From contig NZ_JAAJBT010000001.1 of NCBI RefSeq assembly GCF_011392115.1, positions 496,001 through 560,000 on the forward strand: 64,000 nucleotides of DNA. Reading direction: 5' to 3'. Shown in pieces: positions 1-8,296 of the stretch (its first letter is position 1; the number at the start of each line of letters is the position of its first letter). The stretch comes from Flavobacterium difficile. GTDB lineage: Bacteria > Bacteroidota > Bacteroidia > Flavobacteriales > Flavobacteriaceae. A program made the position numbers and the translations under genes. The notes under the pieces were generated by a model. The model searched no databases, was not told where the DNA came from, and saw nothing but the letters and a program-made list of their open reading frames with translations.

Positions 1-679
1 GTAATTTGCTTTCTCGAATCGCAATTACAGCTTTGCTTACATCTTGTATCGTTGGGTTTTTGATGCCCATATTCTCCAATTCTGTATCTATTGCGCCGTA
101 AGACGTATTGAGTTTGTGTTTGTTTTTTGTAAGTTTAAAAGTAACCGATAAAATTACAAATTGGTTTTTTAATTCATTTTTAAAAACACTTTCTCTGTAC
201 CCAAACTTACAAGCTTCTTTATCAAAAGTTCTAATTTCTTGCGAGTTGATTTTCATCGCTTCACACGAAACAAATGTATCTTTAATTTCTACACCATACG
301 CGCCAATATTCTGAATTGGAGTAGCGCCAACATTTCCTGGAATTAAAGATAAATTTTCAATTCCACCATAATTATGTTGGATACAATATTGTACGAATTC
401 ATGCCAAACTTCACCTGCATTTCCTTTTACCCAAACAAAATCATCTGTTTCATCAATCACTTCGATGCCTTTGTTGTTAATGTGTAAAACCAAAGCATCA
501 ATATTTTGAGTCAAAAGCATGTTGCTTCCACCGCCTAAAATAAAAAGTTTTTTTTGTTGATTTTCTTTTAAAACTTCAGCTAAATTTGAAACCGAATTGA
601 TTTCACAAAATTCAGTCGCAAATGCTTCAATTCCAAAAGTGTTATATTTTTTTAAGGCTTGTTGTTTCGTAATATTCAT
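1..679 (-). CDS. murB: UDP-N-acetylenolpyruvoylglucosamine reductase, 3' part missing
   Basis: MurB reduces UDP-GlcNAc-enolpyruvate to UDP-MurNAc with NADPH and FAD in the cytoplasm, the second committed step of peptidoglycan synthesis. The frame opens at the ATG at 679 and runs 226 codons off the left edge without a stop. It shows the FAD-binding GGGSNMLL segment and the diagnostic IPGNVGATPIQNIGAYG block. It also has YRES followed by VFK, which matches the type I (E. coli-like) YRDSVFK signature. The family is about 340 residues, so roughly the C-terminal third lies outside the window. It follows the rhodanese-thioredoxin gene by 50 nt on the same strand, and no TAnnTTTG element is seen before it, so co-transcription from recF is likely but inferred. 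Confidence 0.95.
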   Translation of the reverse strand, partial: MNITKQQALKKYNTFGIEAFATEFCEINSVSNLAEVLKENQQKKLFILGGGSNMLLTQNIDALVLHINNKGIEVIDETDDFVWVKGNAGEVWHEFVQYCIQHNYGGIENLSLIPGNVGATPIQNIGAYGVEIKDTFVSCEAMKINSQEIRTFDKEACKFGYRESVFKNELKNQFVILSVTFKLTKNKHKLNTSYGAIDTELENMGIKNPTIQDVSKAVIAIRESKL

Positions 680-729
680 GGTATAATTTTTTGAGCTTTC
701 TATATGTGAAAACTGAGACTGAGAACTTT

Positions 730-1419
730 TTATAATGCTTTTTTCAAATCTTCTTCGCTAACGAATTCGTTTTTAAAGAAGGTTTGTTTTCCGTTTTTAA
801 TTACAATTACAACTGGTAAGCCTTGGTAACCTAAAGCGTTAAATAAAGATTTATTTTTATCGGCATCAATTCGGTGAATAATTACTTTATCTGCTAATTC
901 TTTACTCATTTTATCTAAATAAGGCGCCATTTTTTTGCATGGCCCACACCATTCGGCATAAAAATCAATCACAACTGTTTTGTCTGAAACCATCAGTTTG
1001 TTGTAGTCTTCTTGAGTCATACCTGTCCAAACTGCATTTGTTTTCGGATTTGCTTTTTCCCATGCCATGTAACCGCCATCTAATTCTATAACATTTTTGA
1101 AACCTAATTCTACTAAATGATTTGCAGCTTTTTTACTTCTTCCACCACTTAAACAATATACGAAAACGGGTTTTGATTTGTCTAAATTAGCAACATCGGC
1201 ATCAAAAGTATCTCCGTTCCAATCTGCATTTTTAGCATCAGCAATTTTCCCGTTGGCATATTCGCCTGGTGTTCTTACATCTAAAATTTGTGCGTCATCT
1301 GTTTTAGTAATTGTAGCTTTAAATGCTGTTGCATCAACACTTTTGAAACTTTGGCTATTGGTGCAACTGATTGATAAGCTGATAATTGCTGTTGCGATAA
1401 GGGTTCTTACGTTTTTCAT
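730..1419 (-). CDS. Rhodanese-thioredoxin fusion lipoprotein
   Basis: This 229-residue exported protein joins two redox or sulfur domains. Residues 1-18 form a signal peptide followed by Cys19 in a lipobox-like context, so periplasmic membrane anchoring is likely. Residues about 25-122 form a rhodanese domain with LDVRTPGEY and the active loop VYCLSGGRS (Cys89). Residues about 135-229 form a thioredoxin domain with WCGPC (Cys158 and Cys161) and the cis-proline segment GLPV. It probably handles sulfane sulfur or disulfides in the envelope; the substrate is unknown. It starts 5 nt after the recF stop codon, so the two are almost surely one transcript. The physiological link to recF and murB is not evident. 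Confidence 0.9.
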   Translation of the reverse strand: MKNVRTLIATAIISLSISCTNSQSFKSVDATAFKATITKTDDAQILDVRTPGEYANGKIADAKNADWNGDTFDADVANLDKSKPVFVYCLSGGRSKKAANHLVELGFKNVIELDGGYMAWEKANPKTNAVWTGMTQEDYNKLMVSDKTVVIDFYAEWCGPCKKMAPYLDKMSKELADKVIIHRIDADKNKSLFNALGYQGLPVVIVIKNGKQTFFKNEFVSEEDLKKAL

Positions 1420-1424
1420 GTTTT

Positions 1425-2504
1425 TTAGATATTAAATATTCTATAACTTTTATGTGTTTGTTTTATAATGTTTTCCGTTCGTTCAGGATGGGTGTCGGAA
1501 ATGAATATTTGTCCAAAAACATCATCATTTACCATATTTACAATTTGTTGTACTCTAAAAGCATCTAATTTATCAAAAATATCATCAAAAAGCAAAATAG
1601 GTAAAGTTTTTGTATGCTTTTTTATAAAATCGAATTGGGCTAATTTTAACGCGATTAAAAAGGATTTTTGTTGGCCTTGCGACCCGAATTTCTTCACTGG
1701 AAAACCAGAAATATGAAATAAAATATCATCTTTATGAATGCCAACAGTGGTATATTGAGTAATTCTGTCTTTTTGAAGATTTTGGTGTAACAAATTGTCT
1801 AAAGTATCAAAATGCAATTGGCTATCATATTCAATAGATACTTTTTCTGCATTTTCAGAAATGACTTCATAGAGTTCTTGAAAAACAGGTACGAATTTTT
1901 CTAAAAACACTTTTCTTTTCGAAAAAATGATTTGTCCAAATTCAGATAATTGTTCATTGTAGATGCTTAAATTGTCCGCGTCAAAAACCTGATTTAGTGC
2001 AAAATATTTTAGTAATGCATTACGTTGTTGTAATGTTTTTTGATAATTGATTAAAGTATTCAAATAGGTAACATCAAAAGTTGAAATGACGTTATCAATA
2101 AATTTTCTTCTGGTTTCGCTGCCTTCTACAATTAAATCAGTATCACTTGGCGAAATAATCACTATCGGAATCAAACCAATATGTTCAGAGAATTTCTCGT
2201 AAATTTTACCATTTCTTTTTAATATTTTTTTTTGTGCTTTTTTATAACTGCAAATAATTTGTTCCGTTCTGTTTTCTTTTTCGAAAACGCCATCAATAAC
2301 AAAAAATTCTTCACCATGTCTGATGTTTTGAGTGGAAAGCGGATTAAAATAGCTTTTTCCAACCGCTAAATGATAAATGGCATCTAAAATGGTTGTTTTT
2401 CCGATGCCGTTTTTTCCCACTATAGCATTAATCTTGCTTTCAAACTCAAAAGAATTTTCGGCAATATTTTTGTAATTGAGTAAAGATAGTTTTTTTAAAA
2501 TCAC
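1425..2504 (-). CDS. recF: DNA replication and repair protein RecF
   Basis: RecF is an ABC-type ATPase that helps load RecA at single-strand gaps. The Walker A motif GKNGIGKTT is at residues 30-38, the signature-like GSQGQQKSF lies in the C-terminal half, and the Walker B segment is [15 protein letters not shown] start at the GTG at 2504, giving 359 residues and a typical RecF N-terminus ([12 protein letters not shown]). The frame stays open to a TTG at 2561, but a perfect promoter element TACATTTG (2554-2547, minus) lies inside that extension, so the extra codons should not be transcribed. It is divergent from the TPR-ribH unit and followed by the rhodanese-thioredoxin gene. Confidence 0.93.
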   Translation of the reverse strand: MILKKLSLLNYKNIAENSFEFESKINAIVGKNGIGKTTILDAIYHLAVGKSYFNPLSTQNIRHGEEFFVIDGVFEKENRTEQIICSYKKAQKKILKRNGKIYEKFSEHIGLIPIVIISPSDTDLIVEGSETRRKFIDNVISTFDVTYLNTLINYQKTLQQRNALLKYFALNQVFDADNLSIYNEQLSEFGQIIFSKRKVFLEKFVPVFQELYEVISENAEKVSIEYDSQLHFDTLDNLLHQNLQKDRITQYTTVGIHKDDILFHISGFPVKKFGSQGQQKSFLIALKLAQFDFIKKHTKTLPILLFDDIFDKLDAFRVQQIVNMVNDDVFGQIFISDTHPERTENIIKQTHKSYRIFNI

Positions 2505-2546
2505 GCTTTTTTTGTTAAAAAGTGTAGAAAATTCCACTTTCGAGTA

Positions 2547-2554
2547 CAAATGTA
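2547..2554 (-). promoter_or_regulatory. -7 element for recF
   Basis: TACATTTG on the minus strand matches the Bacteroidota -7 consensus TAnnTTTG exactly. It is 43 nt upstream of the chosen GTG of recF. No clear TTG -33 element is visible at the usual spacing. Confidence 0.6.
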
Positions 2555-2608
2555 AGCTCAATTTTTAAAAATATAAATAAAAGAACTTTTAAATTTAAAT
2601 AAAAAGTA

Positions 2609-2616
2609 TATTTTTG
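2609..2616 (+). promoter_or_regulatory. -7 element for TPR-ribH operon
   Basis: TATTTTTG matches TAnnTTTG and ends 24 nt before the ATG of the TPR gene, leaving a leader of about 20 nt. Confidence 0.6.
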
Positions 2617-2640
2617 CACCTCTAATAAAATTTTAGTTAA

Positions 2641-3435
2641 ATGGCAACATATAATAAAAGAGGTTATAAATCACCAAAACCTGAAGTAGAAAAAGATCCT
2701 GCATTTGATACAACTGTAGAAGAAATTAATGTAAACGAAAACGAAAGCACAACTGCTGGTGTTTTTAATACATTAGATGAAACCGCAAACAAAACAGAAG
2801 ATTGGGTAATAAGAAACCAAAAAGCAATTTTAGGTGTTATTGCAACTGTAGCTATTGCGACTTTGGGCTATATTTTATTCGATAAATACATTGCTACTCC
2901 AAAGCAAGAAGAAGCTTTTAAAGAAATGAATCAAGCTCAATTGTATTTTCAGCAAGCTGTTGATGCTACTGAAAAGCAAGATTCTTTATTCAAATTGTCT
3001 TTAAAAGGTGGTGAAGGTAAATTAGGATTTGAAGGAATTATTTCTGAATATTCTGGAACTAAAGCTGCTAATTTAGCAGAATACTCTGCGGGTATGGCTT
3101 GCTTACATTTAAAAGATTTCAAAAAAGCAATTGAGCATTTAGATAATTTTTCAACTACAGAAAAAAACTTATTAGCGCTTGCTATTGGTGCTAAAGGTGA
3201 TGCAAATTCTGAATTAAATAACAATGAAGAAGCATTAAGTTTATATGTTGAAGCTGCTAATTTAGAAGATAATGATTTCTCAACTCCAAGATTTTTAATG
3301 AAAGCGGCTAACATTGCTATTTTGTTAAAGAAAAACGATGAAGCTTTAGGATATTTAAAAACGATTAAAGAAAAATACGAAACTTCTCAAGAAGGAAGTA
3401 CAGTTGATGTTTTAATTGCTTCATTAGAAAAATAA
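2641..3435 (+). CDS. Membrane-anchored TPR protein (YfgM/TolA-binding-like)
   Basis: This 264-residue protein has a charged, disordered N-terminus of about 60 residues and one transmembrane segment at about 65-83 (AILGVIATVAIATLGYILF). A mostly helical C-terminal domain with degenerate tetratricopeptide units follows. The layout matches the YfgM-like family of single-pass envelope proteins, which in other bacteria bind translocon or periplasmic chaperone partners; the role here is inferred. The stop and the ribH start share one base (TAATG at 3433-3437), so the two genes are translationally coupled. Confidence 0.75.
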   Translation: MATYNKRGYKSPKPEVEKDPAFDTTVEEINVNENESTTAGVFNTLDETANKTEDWVIRNQKAILGVIATVAIATLGYILFDKYIATPKQEEAFKEMNQAQLYFQQAVDATEKQDSLFKLSLKGGEGKLGFEGIISEYSGTKAANLAEYSAGMACLHLKDFKKAIEHLDNFSTTEKNLLALAIGAKGDANSELNNNEEALSLYVEAANLEDNDFSTPRFLMKAANIAILLKKNDEALGYLKTIKEKYETSQEGSTVDVLIASLEK

Positions 3436-3923
3436 TGGCAACAGAGAATAAAAATTTATCTCAGTATGATAAAAACACAATCCCAAACGCGAAAGATTTT
3501 CGGTTTGGGATTGTTGTTTCAGAATGGAATGATAATGTAACGGAAGGTTTATATAATGGTGTAGTTACCGCTTTAACAGATTGTGGTGCTTTACCAGAAA
3601 ACATAAATCGTTGGAATGTGCCTGGAAGTTTCGAATTGATTTTTGGTGCACGTCAAATGCATGAAAAATTAGAATTAGACGCAGTAATTGTTATTGGTTG
3701 TGTAATTAAAGGTGAAACCATGCATTTTGAATTTGTCTGCGAAGGTGTGACACAAGGCATGAAAGATTTAAATTTACTGTATGATATTCCAACTATTTTT
3801 TGTGTGTTAACAGACAATACGATGCAACAATCTATCGATAGAAGTGGAGGAAAGCATGGAAATAAAGGTATCGAAGCAGCTATCGCAGCTATTAAAATGA
3901 TAGACTTAAATAAGAAGTTTTAA
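3435..3923 (+). CDS. ribH: 6,7-dimethyl-8-ribityllumazine synthase
   Basis: RibH condenses the ribityl-aminouracil intermediate with dihydroxybutanone phosphate to form lumazine, the penultimate step of riboflavin synthesis. Visible family motifs are SEWN (29-32), VPGSFELIFG (62-71), GETMHFEF with the general-acid His97, and SIDRSGGKHGNKG near the C-terminus. At 162 residues it has normal length. Its ATG overlaps the stop of the TPR gene by one base. A strong hairpin follows, so the operon ends here; the other rib genes are not in the window. Confidence 0.97.
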   Translation: MATENKNLSQYDKNTIPNAKDFRFGIVVSEWNDNVTEGLYNGVVTALTDCGALPENINRWNVPGSFELIFGARQMHEKLELDAVIVIGCVIKGETMHFEFVCEGVTQGMKDLNLLYDIPTIFCVLTDNTMQQSIDRSGGKHGNKGIEAAIAAIKMIDLNKKF

Positions 3924-3946
3924 ATAACTTTCATAATAAAATTATA

Positions 3947-3975
3947 AAACTCTCAATCGCTTGAGAGTTTTTTTT
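3947..3975 (+). terminator. Terminator after ribH
   Basis: A 10-bp perfect stem (AAACTCTCAA / TTGAGAGTTT) with loop TCGC is followed by T residues. Its T-tract abuts the -7 element of the next gene. Confidence 0.85.
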
Positions 3976-3982
3976 ATATTTG
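3975..3982 (+). promoter_or_regulatory. -7 element for Crp/Fnr gene
   Basis: TATATTTG matches TAnnTTTG. It shares a base with the ribH terminator T-tract and directly precedes the first in-frame ATG (3983), which is why the later ATG at 3998 is chosen as the start. Confidence 0.6.
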
Positions 3983-3997
3983 ATGAAAAGCAGTTTT

Positions 3998-4663
3998 ATG
4001 AATAATTCTATTTGGTTTTTCGATAATATTGATGTTTTTCAAATTCTTTGTCCACACCGATTTAAAGATTTTGCCAAAGAACACAACTTCAGTTTTTTGA
4101 AAAAAGGCGATTATGTTTATTTTGAAGAAGATGCTGCTAATAAAGTATTTTTAATTAATCAAGGAAAAGTTAAAGTAGGATATACTACTGAAGACGGAGA
4201 AGAAATTGTTACAGCTATTTTAGTAAAAGGACAAATTTTTGGCGAAAAAGCTATTTTAGGTGAAGAAAAGCGCAACGAATTTGCGCAAGCATTAGATAGT
4301 GATACTTCAATTTGTGTGATTAAATTGGATGTGATGTATGAAATGCTTCGAAGAAACAACGAGTTTAGTTTAAAAATATACAAATTCATAGGTTACCGAT
4401 TTAAAAAATTGGAACGCCGTTTGCAAATTATGTTGTTTAAAGATGCCAAAACACGTTTGTTAGAATTTATAAAAGAATTAGCAGACGATTACGGATTTAC
4501 CAATGCAATAACAGGCGATAAAGTGATCAGGCATCCTTACACTCAAAAAGATATAGCTTCATTAATTGGGTTGTCTCGACCTACTTTGAATGTCTTAATT
4601 AACGAATTACAAAACGAAAATATACTCACTTTCGATAGGAAAGAAATTATATTAAAAAAGTGA
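3998..4663 (+). CDS. Crp/Fnr family transcriptional regulator
   Basis: This 221-residue protein has an N-terminal cyclic-nucleotide-binding-like beta-roll (about 25-120, with GDYVYFEEDAANKVFLINQG), a long dimerisation helix and a C-terminal winged helix whose recognition segment is TQKDIASLIGLSRPTLN. It lacks the Fnr iron-sulfur cysteine cluster, so it is not an obvious oxygen sensor. The ligand and regulon are unknown. The ATG at 3998 is preferred because the promoter-like TATATTTG ends one base before the earlier ATG at 3983. It is probably monocistronic, with mutL following after 103 nt and its own promoter. Confidence 0.88.
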   Translation: MNNSIWFFDNIDVFQILCPHRFKDFAKEHNFSFLKKGDYVYFEEDAANKVFLINQGKVKVGYTTEDGEEIVTAILVKGQIFGEKAILGEEKRNEFAQALDSDTSICVIKLDVMYEMLRRNNEFSLKIYKFIGYRFKKLERRLQIMLFKDAKTRLLEFIKELADDYGFTNAITGDKVIRHPYTQKDIASLIGLSRPTLNVLINELQNENILTFDRKEIILKK

Positions 4664-4726
4664 TTATTGTTACTAACTTTTATAAATTTCTGTTTTTTTC
4701 ACCACAAAAACCAGTTATAAATTTCA

Positions 4727-4734
4727 TAAATTTG
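4727..4734 (+). promoter_or_regulatory. -7 element for mutL
   Basis: TAAATTTG matches TAnnTTTG and ends 32 nt before the mutL ATG. Confidence 0.55.
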
Positions 4735-4766
4735 TAGTTTAACTTAACATAAAATACATCAGATTA

Positions 4767-6614
4767 ATGTCTGGAATTATACAATTATTACCTGATCATG
4801 TTGCCAATCAAATTGCAGCAGGAGAAGTCGTTCAACGACCTGCTTCTGTCGTAAAAGAATTGGTTGAAAATGCTGTTGATGCGAAAGCCACTGAAATTAA
4901 ATTAATTGTAAAAGATGCTGGAAAAACACTAATTCAGGTTATTGATAATGGTTTAGGAATGAACGTTACCGATGCACGTTTGTGTTTTGAACGCCATGCT
5001 ACTTCAAAAATTCGTCACGCTGAAGATTTATTTGCACTACATACTAAAGGGTTTCGTGGTGAAGCATTAGCTTCTATTGCTGCTGTCGCTCATGTAGAGC
5101 TAAAAACCAAACAAGATCAAGAAGAGTTAGGAATACACTTAATCATAGAAGGCAGTAAATTAATTACTCAAGAGGTAGCGGTTTTACCTAAAGGAACTTC
5201 ATTTTTAGTTAAAAATTTATTTTTCAATATTCCTGCACGTCGCAATTTTTTAAAATCAGATAATGTAGAATTGAAACACATTATAGACGAATTTGAACGT
5301 GTGGCTTTGGCACATCCGAATATTAGTTTTACAATGATTAGCAATGGAAGTGAAGTCTTTAATTTACCGAGTTCCAATTACCGTCAACGCATTGTAAATA
5401 TTTTTGGAGGTAAAACTAATGAAAAATTAGTGCCAGTGGCAGAAGAAACCGAAATATTAAAAATTAGCGGCTTCGTAGGAAAACCAGAATTTGCCAAGAA
5501 AAACAGATCAGAACAATTTTTTTTAGTGAATAACCGATTCATCAGAAGCCCGTTTTTGCATCATGCGATTATGAATGCCTATGAAGGATTACTGAAAGAC
5601 AATAATCAACCTAGTTATTTTTTATACTTAGAAGTGCCGCCACACACTATTGATATTAATATTCATCCTACCAAAACGGAAGTAAAGTTTGATGACGAAC
5701 AAGCGTTGTATGCCATTTTACGTTCTTCAGTAAAACACAGTTTAGGCATGTTTAATGTGGCACCAGTTTTAGACTTTGAAAGAGATGCAACTCTTGATGT
5801 ACCGTACGATTATAAAGATAAAACATTAGATACTCCAGTTATTCAAGTTGACAGCTCGTATAATCCATTTGCTACTGAAACAGAAACCAAAAAATATACT
5901 AGTTCATCAGTTTCATATGCTAAAAGTTCAGTGTCTCAGCCACATTGGGAAAGTTTGTATACCGATTTAAAGCAAGATACTTTTGAAGTTTCAACCGCTA
6001 ATTTTGAAAATGAAGTAGTGGCCAGTAAACTTTTTGATGAAACAACAGTTGAAACTCAGACTTTAATGTACCAATTCAATAGAAAATACATTATTAAAAG
6101 TATGAAATCTGGTTTGTTAGTCATTCATCAAAACAGAGCCCATCAACGTATTTTGTACGAGCAGTTTTTAACCAATATAACGGTTCAACAAGCTAGTAGT
6201 CAGCAATTACTATTTCCTTTAGAAATTCAATTTTCTAGGGAAGAGATGATGTATTTGAAGGAAATTCAACCTAATCTAGAAGGTATCGGTTTTGCTTTTG
6301 AAAAGATGGGATTTGATGAGGTGATTATCTCAGGTTTACCCTCGCAAATTGCTGATACAGAAGTCAATGCTATTTTACACGATTTAATTTATAACTTGCA
6401 AGAAAATTTACCAGAAGATAGTTTTTCATTAAGTGATAGTATCTCTAAGTTCATGGCAAAAAGTGTTGCAGTGAAATCGGGTAAATATTTGAATACTATT
6501 GAATTAGAAAACATCGTGAATGGTTTGTTTGCGTGTAAAGATCCAAATGTTTCCCCTTTTCATAAACCTATATTTATTACATTAACCACAGAAGATTTAG
6601 ATAAAAGATTTTAA
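4767..6614 (+). CDS. mutL: DNA mismatch repair protein MutL
   Basis: MutL couples MutS mismatch recognition to strand processing. The GHKL ATPase domain is complete: ELVENAVDA (31-39), DNGLGM (60-65) and TKGFRGEAL (93-101). A poorly conserved linker spans about 335-430, then the C-terminal dimerisation domain. The segment corresponding to the endonuclease motif DQHA(X)2E(X)4E reads HQNRAHQRILYE at 454-465, with Asp, His and the first Glu replaced. The C-terminal CPxGRP-type metal site reads SPFHKP. The ATPase assignment is certain; loss of nicking activity is inferred. At 615 residues the length is normal. A rhomboid gene starts 2 nt after the stop. Confidence 0.96.
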   Translation: MSGIIQLLPDHVANQIAAGEVVQRPASVVKELVENAVDAKATEIKLIVKDAGKTLIQVIDNGLGMNVTDARLCFERHATSKIRHAEDLFALHTKGFRGEALASIAAVAHVELKTKQDQEELGIHLIIEGSKLITQEVAVLPKGTSFLVKNLFFNIPARRNFLKSDNVELKHIIDEFERVALAHPNISFTMISNGSEVFNLPSSNYRQRIVNIFGGKTNEKLVPVAEETEILKISGFVGKPEFAKKNRSEQFFLVNNRFIRSPFLHHAIMNAYEGLLKDNNQPSYFLYLEVPPHTIDINIHPTKTEVKFDDEQALYAILRSSVKHSLGMFNVAPVLDFERDATLDVPYDYKDKTLDTPVIQVDSSYNPFATETETKKYTSSSVSYAKSSVSQPHWESLYTDLKQDTFEVSTANFENEVVASKLFDETTVETQTLMYQFNRKYIIKSMKSGLLVIHQNRAHQRILYEQFLTNITVQQASSQQLLFPLEIQFSREEMMYLKEIQPNLEGIGFAFEKMGFDEVIISGLPSQIADTEVNAILHDLIYNLQENLPEDSFSLSDSISKFMAKSVAVKSGKYLNTIELENIVNGLFACKDPNVSPFHKPIFITLTTEDLDKRF

Positions 6615-6616
6615 GT

Positions 6617-7423
6617 ATGTTCAACAATATGACACCAGTTGTAAAGCAACTATTAATAATTAACGTGATTGTTTTTATTTTGAGTCAAGTAATGCCTCAA
6701 AATTATATTACACTTTCTGAATATTACTTCGAAAATGCAAATTTCAGATTTTGGCAACCTTTTACCCATATGTTTATGCATGCTGGTTTAGATACGGAAT
6801 CAGGATTTATGCATATTTTATTCAATATGTTTGCTCTAGTTACTTTTGGTTCTGCTCTAGAGCATTATTGGGGCGGCAAAAAGTTTTTATTTTTTTACAT
6901 AGTATGTGGTTTAGGAGCTTCTTTATTTAATATGGGAATTGAGTACTATGAAATTCATCATGGTATTGAGGTTCTAACTAATGGTGTTTTTACCGATGCA
7001 GATATTTCTAAATTACTAAAGACTAATATTGTTGATGGAGATTCTGTTTATTTACAGCCTTTAATAGATGCTCATCCAAATCTATTTAATAAAATTACGG
7101 ATCCTAATTTTGATTCTCAAGCATTTTTGAATGTAATTTCAAAAGGATATACAAGAGCAGTTGGTGCATCAGGAGCAATTTTTGGTTTGATGGTAGCTTT
7201 TGCTTTTATGTTTCCAAATGTAGAATTCATGATGTTGTTTATTCCTTTTCCTATAAAAGCAAAATATTATGTGTCAATTATTGTGGTAATAGGACTTTTT
7301 TCAGGTTTGTTTTCGGCAGGAGGTAATGTTGGTCATTTTGCACATGTTGGTGGCGCATTAACAGGATTTATATTAATGTTATTGTGGCGAAATAATAAGT
7401 TTAAACATACGCGTTGGAATTAA
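6617..7423 (+). CDS. Rhomboid family intramembrane serine protease (first copy)
   Basis: This polytopic serine protease cleaves transmembrane substrates within the membrane. The catalytic serine is in GASGAIFG (Ser185) and the histidine in HFAHVGGALTG (His243), forming the expected Ser-His dyad. HMFMHAG and HILFNMFAL mark the loop 1 region. About 75 extra residues (roughly 107-180) lie between transmembrane helices 3 and 4, where many rhomboids have a short loop. At 268 residues it begins 2 nt after mutL and is followed by a second rhomboid, forming a run with the EEP gene. Substrates are unknown. Confidence 0.93.
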   Translation: MFNNMTPVVKQLLIINVIVFILSQVMPQNYITLSEYYFENANFRFWQPFTHMFMHAGLDTESGFMHILFNMFALVTFGSALEHYWGGKKFLFFYIVCGLGASLFNMGIEYYEIHHGIEVLTNGVFTDADISKLLKTNIVDGDSVYLQPLIDAHPNLFNKITDPNFDSQAFLNVISKGYTRAVGASGAIFGLMVAFAFMFPNVEFMMLFIPFPIKAKYYVSIIVVIGLFSGLFSAGGNVGHFAHVGGALTGFILMLLWRNNKFKHTRWN

Positions 7424-7462
7424 TATTATAAAAACAGGTATTATAAAAACAACTAGAAATAA

Positions 7463-8293
7463 ATGAATTTATTTAACGATATAAAACAGCACTATAAGAG
7501 TGGAGACGTTTCTCAGAAATTAATTTTTATTAATATCTTGGTTTTCATTTTGTCTGCTTTCATTTTTAGTTTTGCTTCTAATCAATTTCAATATCCAAGT
7601 TGGTTGGCTTTATCTTCTAATTATGAAGATGTGATATGGTTTCCATGGACGTTATTAACTTACGGATTTTTACATTCCGAAATTATACATTTAATTTTCA
7701 ATCTGATTTTTTTGTATTACATCAGTATTTTGTTTTATACCTTTTTTAATACTAGACAATTTCTAACCGTATACTTTTTAGGAAGTTTTTTCGCAGGATT
7801 GGTTTTTGTAGCCTATGGTTTTTTCTTCAATTATGATAACTTAATTGTGGGTGCAAGTGCTTCAATTATGGCAATATTTATGGCAGTTGCTACTTATGCT
7901 CCAAATTATAACATTCGTTTGCCTTTAATTGGTTATGTAAAAATTTGGCACTTAGCAGCTTTATATGTTTTTATAGATGTTTCTCAATTGTTAACAGAAA
8001 ATACAGGCGGACATATCGCACATTTATCAGGAAGTATTGCTGGGTTTATTTTTGCTATATTAATGAAAAAAGGAATTGATTTAAGTGAGGTTTTTCTTTT
8101 TAAAAAGAGAAAAAACACTACATTTAAAAAAGTTTATAAAAACAAACCGGTAAAAAAATACCAGTCGGTGCGTGTCTCGGATGTAAATTTCCAACAAAGA
8201 CAAATTGACGAAATTTTAGAAAAAATAAGTAAATCGGGTTATGACAGTTTAACAAAAGAGGAAAAAGAATTCCTTTTTGCAGCAAATAAATAA
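7463..8293 (+). CDS. Rhomboid family intramembrane serine protease (second copy, C-terminal extension)
   Basis: This is a second rhomboid directly after the first. The putative catalytic serine lies in GASASIMA (Ser132; the motif departs from GxSG) and the histidine in GGHIAHLSGS (His187). Six hydrophobic segments span about 20-202. A soluble C-terminal tail (about 205-276) is Lys-rich and ends with an acidic helical module, QIDEILEKISKSGYDSL, often seen at the end of Bacteroidota rhomboids. The 39-nt gap from the first copy contains a short direct repeat of TATTATAAAAACA. It is probably co-transcribed with mutL and the first rhomboid. Confidence 0.9.
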   Translation: MNLFNDIKQHYKSGDVSQKLIFINILVFILSAFIFSFASNQFQYPSWLALSSNYEDVIWFPWTLLTYGFLHSEIIHLIFNLIFLYYISILFYTFFNTRQFLTVYFLGSFFAGLVFVAYGFFFNYDNLIVGASASIMAIFMAVATYAPNYNIRLPLIGYVKIWHLAALYVFIDVSQLLTENTGGHIAHLSGSIAGFIFAILMKKGIDLSEVFLFKKRKNTTFKKVYKNKPVKKYQSVRVSDVNFQQRQIDEILEKISKSGYDSLTKEEKEFLFAANK

Positions 8294-8296
8294 AAG

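Noticed and set aside
2505..2561. A 19-codon upstream extension of recF beginning at TTG
   Set aside because: It contains a perfect TACATTTG promoter element and no RecF-like residues.
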